DNA of 64,000 nucleotides from Fibrobacter sp. Lineage in GTDB: Bacteria; Fibrobacterota; Fibrobacteria; Fibrobacterales; Fibrobacteraceae. Each line of letters begins with the position of its first letter. Position 1 is the first letter of the stretch. A program made the position numbers and the translations under genes. Under the pieces are notes generated by a model. It searched no databases and was not told where the DNA came from. It saw nothing but the letters and a program-made list of their open reading frames with translations. This document shows, in pieces, positions 60,703 through 64,000 of the stretch. The stretch spans positions 62,001 through 126,000 of the forward strand of contig JAKSIJ010000007.1 in the NCBI GenBank assembly GCA_024398875.1, read 5' to 3'.

Positions 60703-62121
60703 ATGCCAGAGTTTGAAGAACAGAACAGTTTTGAAGGTCGTCAGGTCCCAAACGACAATAATGCCGAGCGTTATCTGCTGGGTGGCATTTTGCGTGACCC
60801 CGATGTCATGACGACGGTCACCGGGGCGGTTCCCGGCGAAGAATTCTTTTATTTCGAGCGTCATCAATTGATTTGGCGCGCCATCAGCAACCTGTACCGC
60901 ATGGGGACTCCCATCGACATGCTCACCCTTCCTGCTGAAATGGAGAAGGAAGGCACTCTACAGAAGGCTGGCGGTCGGGAATACCTTTTTGACTTGATGG
61001 AATCCGTGGCGTCTTCCGCCAACGTGGAATGGAACCTGGATCACCTCAAGAACAAGTTCGTCCTCCGCAAACTCATCAAGTCTTCCTCGGAGACGATTAA
61101 GAAGGCCATGGATGCCTCCAACACGCCGGACGAGGTGCTTCAGGATGCGGAGCGGGACATTTTCGCCATCGCCGACACCCAGGTCCGCAACTCCCTCAAG
61201 CCCATCGAGAATTTCGTTTCGCCGCTCTTGGAGCGCTTGGAGCACCAGCGTGAAGGCATCACGGGCATCCCCACGGGCCTTACGGAACTGGACCAACTTA
61301 CCAACGGGCTCCAGGATTCCGACCTCATCATCTTGGCCGCGCGCCCCGGTGTTGGAAAAACCTCTTTCGCCCTCACCATTGCCGCCAACGCCGCCATCGA
61401 CTACAACAAGAAGGTTGCCTTCTTCAGTCTCGAAATGGACGGTGTTCAGCTGGCCCAGCGTCTCCTTTGCTCTCGGGCCCAGGTAGACCAGAGCAGGCTC
61501 CGCCAGAACAAGCTGAACAAGGACGAGATGAACAAGATTATCGCTAACGTGGCGCCCATCAACCAGTCTCCCCTGTATGTGGACGACAACGCCGACCTTG
61601 GCATCATGGAACTCATGAGCAAGGCCCGCGACTTGAAGCGGAAGGACAAGCTGGACATGCTCATCATCGACTACCTCCAGTTGATGAAGACCGGAAACGA
61701 GGAAAACCGCGCCGTGGCTATCGGTAACATTTCCCGTGGCCTCAAGATTCTCGCCAAGGAACTTCACATTCCGGTGATTGCTCTCGCACAGCTCAGTCGT
61801 AAGGTAGAAGAAAAGGGCCGCGATAGGCCTCAGCTCAGTGACCTCCGTGAATCCGGCTCCATCGAACAGGATGCCGATATGGTGTGGTTTGTGGAACGCC
61901 CCTTTGTGCGCACCCACAAGGAAGAGGACAAGTATGTTGCCCAGCTCATTGTGGCAAAACACCGCAATGGTTCCGTGAAGGATATCGATCTCGCCTTCGT
62001 TCCCGAGTACACCACTTTCTTTGATGCAGCCCCAGGCGGCAATGGGGAAGGTGGCGATGACCAGCCCTACTCCTACGACGATGGAGACATGGGTGGCGCC
62101 TCCTTTGGAGACTTTGGCTGA
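60703..62121 (+). CDS. dnaB: Replicative DNA helicase
   Basis: A 472-residue DnaB that unwinds the replication fork. N-terminal domain about 15-120 (NNAERYLLGGILRDPDVMTT), linker, then the RecA-type ATPase. Walker A is AARPGVGKTSFALTIAANAA (about 209-228), LSLEMDGVQLAQRLLC-type H1a follows, and Walker B is LDMLIIDYLQLMKTG. The arginine-finger region is SDLRESGSIEQDADMVWFVE. No intein is present. The Gly/Asp-rich end is usual. The stop codon overlaps the mlaE start (TGATG). Confidence 0.96.
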   Translation: MPEFEEQNSFEGRQVPNDNNAERYLLGGILRDPDVMTTVTGAVPGEEFFYFERHQLIWRAISNLYRMGTPIDMLTLPAEMEKEGTLQKAGGREYLFDLMESVASSANVEWNLDHLKNKFVLRKLIKSSSETIKKAMDASNTPDEVLQDAERDIFAIADTQVRNSLKPIENFVSPLLERLEHQREGITGIPTGLTELDQLTNGLQDSDLIILAARPGVGKTSFALTIAANAAIDYNKKVAFFSLEMDGVQLAQRLLCSRAQVDQSRLRQNKLNKDEMNKIIANVAPINQSPLYVDDNADLGIMELMSKARDLKRKDKLDMLIIDYLQLMKTGNEENRAVAIGNISRGLKILAKELHIPVIALAQLSRKVEEKGRDRPQLSDLRESGSIEQDADMVWFVERPFVRTHKEEDKYVAQLIVAKHRNGSVKDIDLAFVPEYTTFFDAAPGGNGEGGDDQPYSYDDGDMGGASFGDFG

Positions 62122-62903
62122 TGTTCGTTCTTCTTAAACCTGTGGCCTTCATCGGTCGGATTATTGTGGATGGCATCGCAAGTCTAGGCGAAGTCATCTG
62201 CATTCTCCTGAACACCATGAAGCAGTTGCCCCATGTGTTTAAGAATCCGGACCTCATTGTGAAGCAGATGATTTCCATTGGCGTGTCGTCGCTTCCATTG
62301 CTTTTTGTGACATCCATTTTCACCGGCATGGTGGCCACGGTCTGCGCCGAGTTCGAATTCCAGAATCTGGTTGCAGATAAATTCGTGGGTACCGCCACCT
62401 GTAAGATGGTACTTATCGAGCTTGGACCGCTCCTCACCGCTATCGTGCTTTCTGGCCGTGTGGGTAGTGCCGTTGCCGCAGAACTTGGCTCCATGAAGGA
62501 GAAAGAGGAACTTGCCGCCTATACGGTGCTTGGTCTGGAACCCTACCGTTATTTGGCGCTCCCCCGTTTTGTGGCCTTCATGACCATGATTCCCTGCCTT
62601 ACCGCAATTTCCAACAGTCTCGCTTTGATAGGGGGTTGGATTGTATGTGTGCTGGGTCTCGACATTACAACGTACACCTATACGACGGGTATGCAGTATC
62701 TTTTTAACTCCATGGATTTGTGGTCCGGAATGATTAAGTCCTTAGTTTTTGGTGCCGGGATTTTTGTGCTGGCCTACTATCACGGAATCAACGCCAAGGC
62801 TGGCGCCCGCGGTGTGGGCCTTGCTACCATGAATGTGGTGGTGTCCAGCTGCCTCATGATTTTGATTATGGACTTTTTCCTGGATGCACTGATGTTCTTC
62901 TAG
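62121..62903 (+). CDS. mlaE: MlaE-family lipid ABC transporter permease
   Basis: A 260-residue inner-membrane permease for phospholipid or related lipid traffic between the membranes. An amphipathic N-terminal helix is followed by five membrane segments. The family core is FTGMVATVCAEFEFQ, then LGPLLTAIVLSGRVGSAVAA with the conserved ELGSMKEKEEL coupling loop. It starts on the dnaB stop and is 12 bp before mlaF. Confidence 0.92.
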   Translation: MFVLLKPVAFIGRIIVDGIASLGEVICILLNTMKQLPHVFKNPDLIVKQMISIGVSSLPLLFVTSIFTGMVATVCAEFEFQNLVADKFVGTATCKMVLIELGPLLTAIVLSGRVGSAVAAELGSMKEKEELAAYTVLGLEPYRYLALPRFVAFMTMIPCLTAISNSLALIGGWIVCVLGLDITTYTYTTGMQYLFNSMDLWSGMIKSLVFGAGIFVLAYYHGINAKAGARGVGLATMNVVVSSCLMILIMDFFLDALMFF

Positions 62904-62915
62904 AGAGGTTGAGTT

Positions 62916-63713
62916 ATGCCAAATGTAAAGATTGACCCCAACGATATCGCCATTCGCCTCAAGGGACTCCGCAAGTCCTTTGGCCCTCAGACCGTTCTGG
63001 AAGATGTGAACCTGGACATCCGTCGTGGCGAAACCATGGTCATCATCGGTAAGTCCGGCGGTGGAAAGTCCGTGATTCTGAAGCACATGATTGGCCTTCT
63101 GCAGCCCGATGGTGGCGAGGTGGCTGTAGATGGCGTGACCATCAGTACGCCCAAGTTCTTTGACACTCATACCATCCGCCGCAAGATGGGCATGCTCTTC
63201 CAGATGGGCGCCCTCTTCGATTCCATGAATACCGGCGAGAACATCGCCTTCGCCCTTCGCGAGCACCATCCGGAGCTCTCGGAAAAGCAGATTCAGGATG
63301 TGGTGACGGAAAAGCTCCAGATGATTAACCTGGTGCCTTCCTTCCGCACGAAGATGCCCTCGGAACTTTCTGGCGGTATGCGCAAGCGTGTGGCTCTGGC
63401 CCGCGCCATCGCCCTCAATCCGGAAATCCTCTTGTACGACGAACCGACGACGGGTCTTGACCCCATCACCAGCGACGTGATTAACGACCTCATCCTCGAC
63501 ATGCAGAGCAAGCTGGGTGTCACGTCTGTGGTGGTGACTCACGACATGGTGAGCGCCTTCAAGGTGGCGGACCGCATCGCCATGCTGTACAATGGTCGCA
63601 TCATCGAGGTGGGTACGGTGGACGAAATCAAGAACACCAGCAACCCCTACGTGCACCAGTTTATCACCGGCCAGCGGAAGATTTCCGTGGAAGAAGCCAC
63701 AAATCCCCAGTAA
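62916..63713 (+). CDS. mlaF: MlaF-family ABC transporter ATP-binding protein
   Basis: A 265-residue ATPase partner of MlaE. Walker A is IGKSGGGKSVILKHM (about 43-57), Q-loop FQMGALFDSMNT, signature LSGGMRKRVALARAIAL, Walker B ILLYDEPTTGLDPIT and H-loop VVVTHDM. GAGAGG lies ahead of the ATG. The MCE substrate-binding gene (mlaD) does not follow directly; 264 bp of repeats come first. Confidence 0.95.
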   Translation: MPNVKIDPNDIAIRLKGLRKSFGPQTVLEDVNLDIRRGETMVIIGKSGGGKSVILKHMIGLLQPDGGEVAVDGVTISTPKFFDTHTIRRKMGMLFQMGALFDSMNTGENIAFALREHHPELSEKQIQDVVTEKLQMINLVPSFRTKMPSELSGGMRKRVALARAIALNPEILLYDEPTTGLDPITSDVINDLILDMQSKLGVTSVVVTHDMVSAFKVADRIAMLYNGRIIEVGTVDEIKNTSNPYVHQFITGQRKISVEEATNPQ

Positions 63714-63977
63714 ACACTTTTTTTGTGCCATCTCGGCGTTTCTTGCTCCGTCCCGATTTTTTATCGTCATTCCCGGCTTGACCGGGAATCCAGCCGTTTT
63801 TTTTGCTCCATTGCGGCATTCCTTGCGCCATCGTGGCGTTTTTTCGTGTCATCTTGAGTGTAACTATACGACACTTGGGGCTTCGCCCCTCTTTAGTGGC
63901 CGTTATCCACTATGTGGAGAAGGATCTAGCAACCTCCATCGCTTTATAAAAAAGTTATTTTATTCTTGAGGATTTTT
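63714..63977. repeat. Intergenic repeat region
   Basis: Holds several repeat types. One is a cgtcattcccgg hairpin with loop cttga (63769-63789). Loose copies of a 'gcCATcnnGGCgtt' type unit lie near 63727, 63810 and 63827. A 'gtcatcttgag ... gaaggatct' unit runs from 63848 to about 63930. No gene is seen in the gap. Confidence 0.6.
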
Positions 63978-64000
63978 ATGAAGAAGCTCTATCTCGGCAT
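63978..64000 (+). CDS. Start of a gene cut by the window end
   Basis: ATG with GAGGA 5 bases upstream and seven codons visible (MKKLYLG). It begins like an exported protein. Nothing more can be said. Confidence 0.5.

Noticed and set aside
63904-63918. DnaA-box-like ttatccact with a tccac-tat-gtgga palindrome
   Set aside because: A single site within a repeat region; the palindrome is part of the dispersed repeat.

Overview
The window looks like a chromosomal segment of a cellulolytic Fibrobacter (phylum Fibrobacterota) or a close relative. The evidence is Gram-negative envelope genes (lpxA, mlaE/mlaF, Wza-type exporter, TonB/ExbB/ExbD), three secreted GH5 cellulases plus a GH8, serine-rich linkers and Por/T9SS-like C-terminal domains on secreted proteins, and dispersed intergenic repeats. 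The assignment is by gene content only; there is no rRNA in the window. Coding density is high: no stretch longer than 300 bases lacks a gene. The longest gaps are 63714-63977 and 30668-30874, and both are filled with repeats.

Layout. 1-8220: truncated dsbD (minus), an ECF-like sigma factor followed by a secreted beta-propeller and a lipoprotein, CCA tRNA nucleotidyltransferase, a membrane GT2 glycosyltransferase (minus) and lpxA. 8221-25934: a cellulose island. It starts with a T9SS-type GH5 and a divergent GH5 lipoprotein. A six-gene operon follows: a CBM-like secreted protein, three large outer-membrane beta-barrel proteins, a lipoprotein and a GH18-fold protein lacking its catalytic acid. 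The island ends with a secreted T9SS-type protein, a GH8 lipoprotein and a GH5 with a CBM-like domain. 25932-30667: DUF167, DivIVA-like and GGDEF genes, then rpmH-rnpA-yidD-yidC. 30840-35589: tRNA-Leu(CAG), an esterase-like protein and two membrane proteins (all minus), a MORN-repeat lipoprotein and pheS. 35680-41304: a minus-strand polysaccharide operon, rfbA-rfbB-rfbC-wzb-wza-manC. 41339-44947: a Ski2-like helicase paired with a SIR2-like protein. 45063-54504: a TonB-dependent receptor, a lipoprotein, then a TtpC/TonB2-type energy module (DUF3450, two ExbB-family proteins, ExbD, TonB, TPR). 54580-64000: cmk, rpsA, a zinc-ribbon membrane protein, coaBC, a UDG-like protein, a small toxin-antitoxin pair, dnaB, mlaE, mlaF and a gene start cut by the window end.

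How the parts fit together. The cellulose island combines enzymes with surface proteins, so I read it as a cell-surface cellulose binding and degradation locus in which three related beta-barrels take the place a SusC/SusD pair holds in Bacteroidota. This is the best candidate in the window for an undescribed system. CRP/FNR-like palindromes lie upstream of two of the cellulase genes.

Two further points deserve attention. Degenerate tandem heptamer repeats (roughly CANAATT and its variants) occur at six places, mostly around the TonB operon. They have contributed codons to the starts of two proteins, and a seventh copy lies inside coaBC as an in-frame 128-bp segment with inverted ends. The helicase-SIR2 pair also has the look of a compact defence or stress module.
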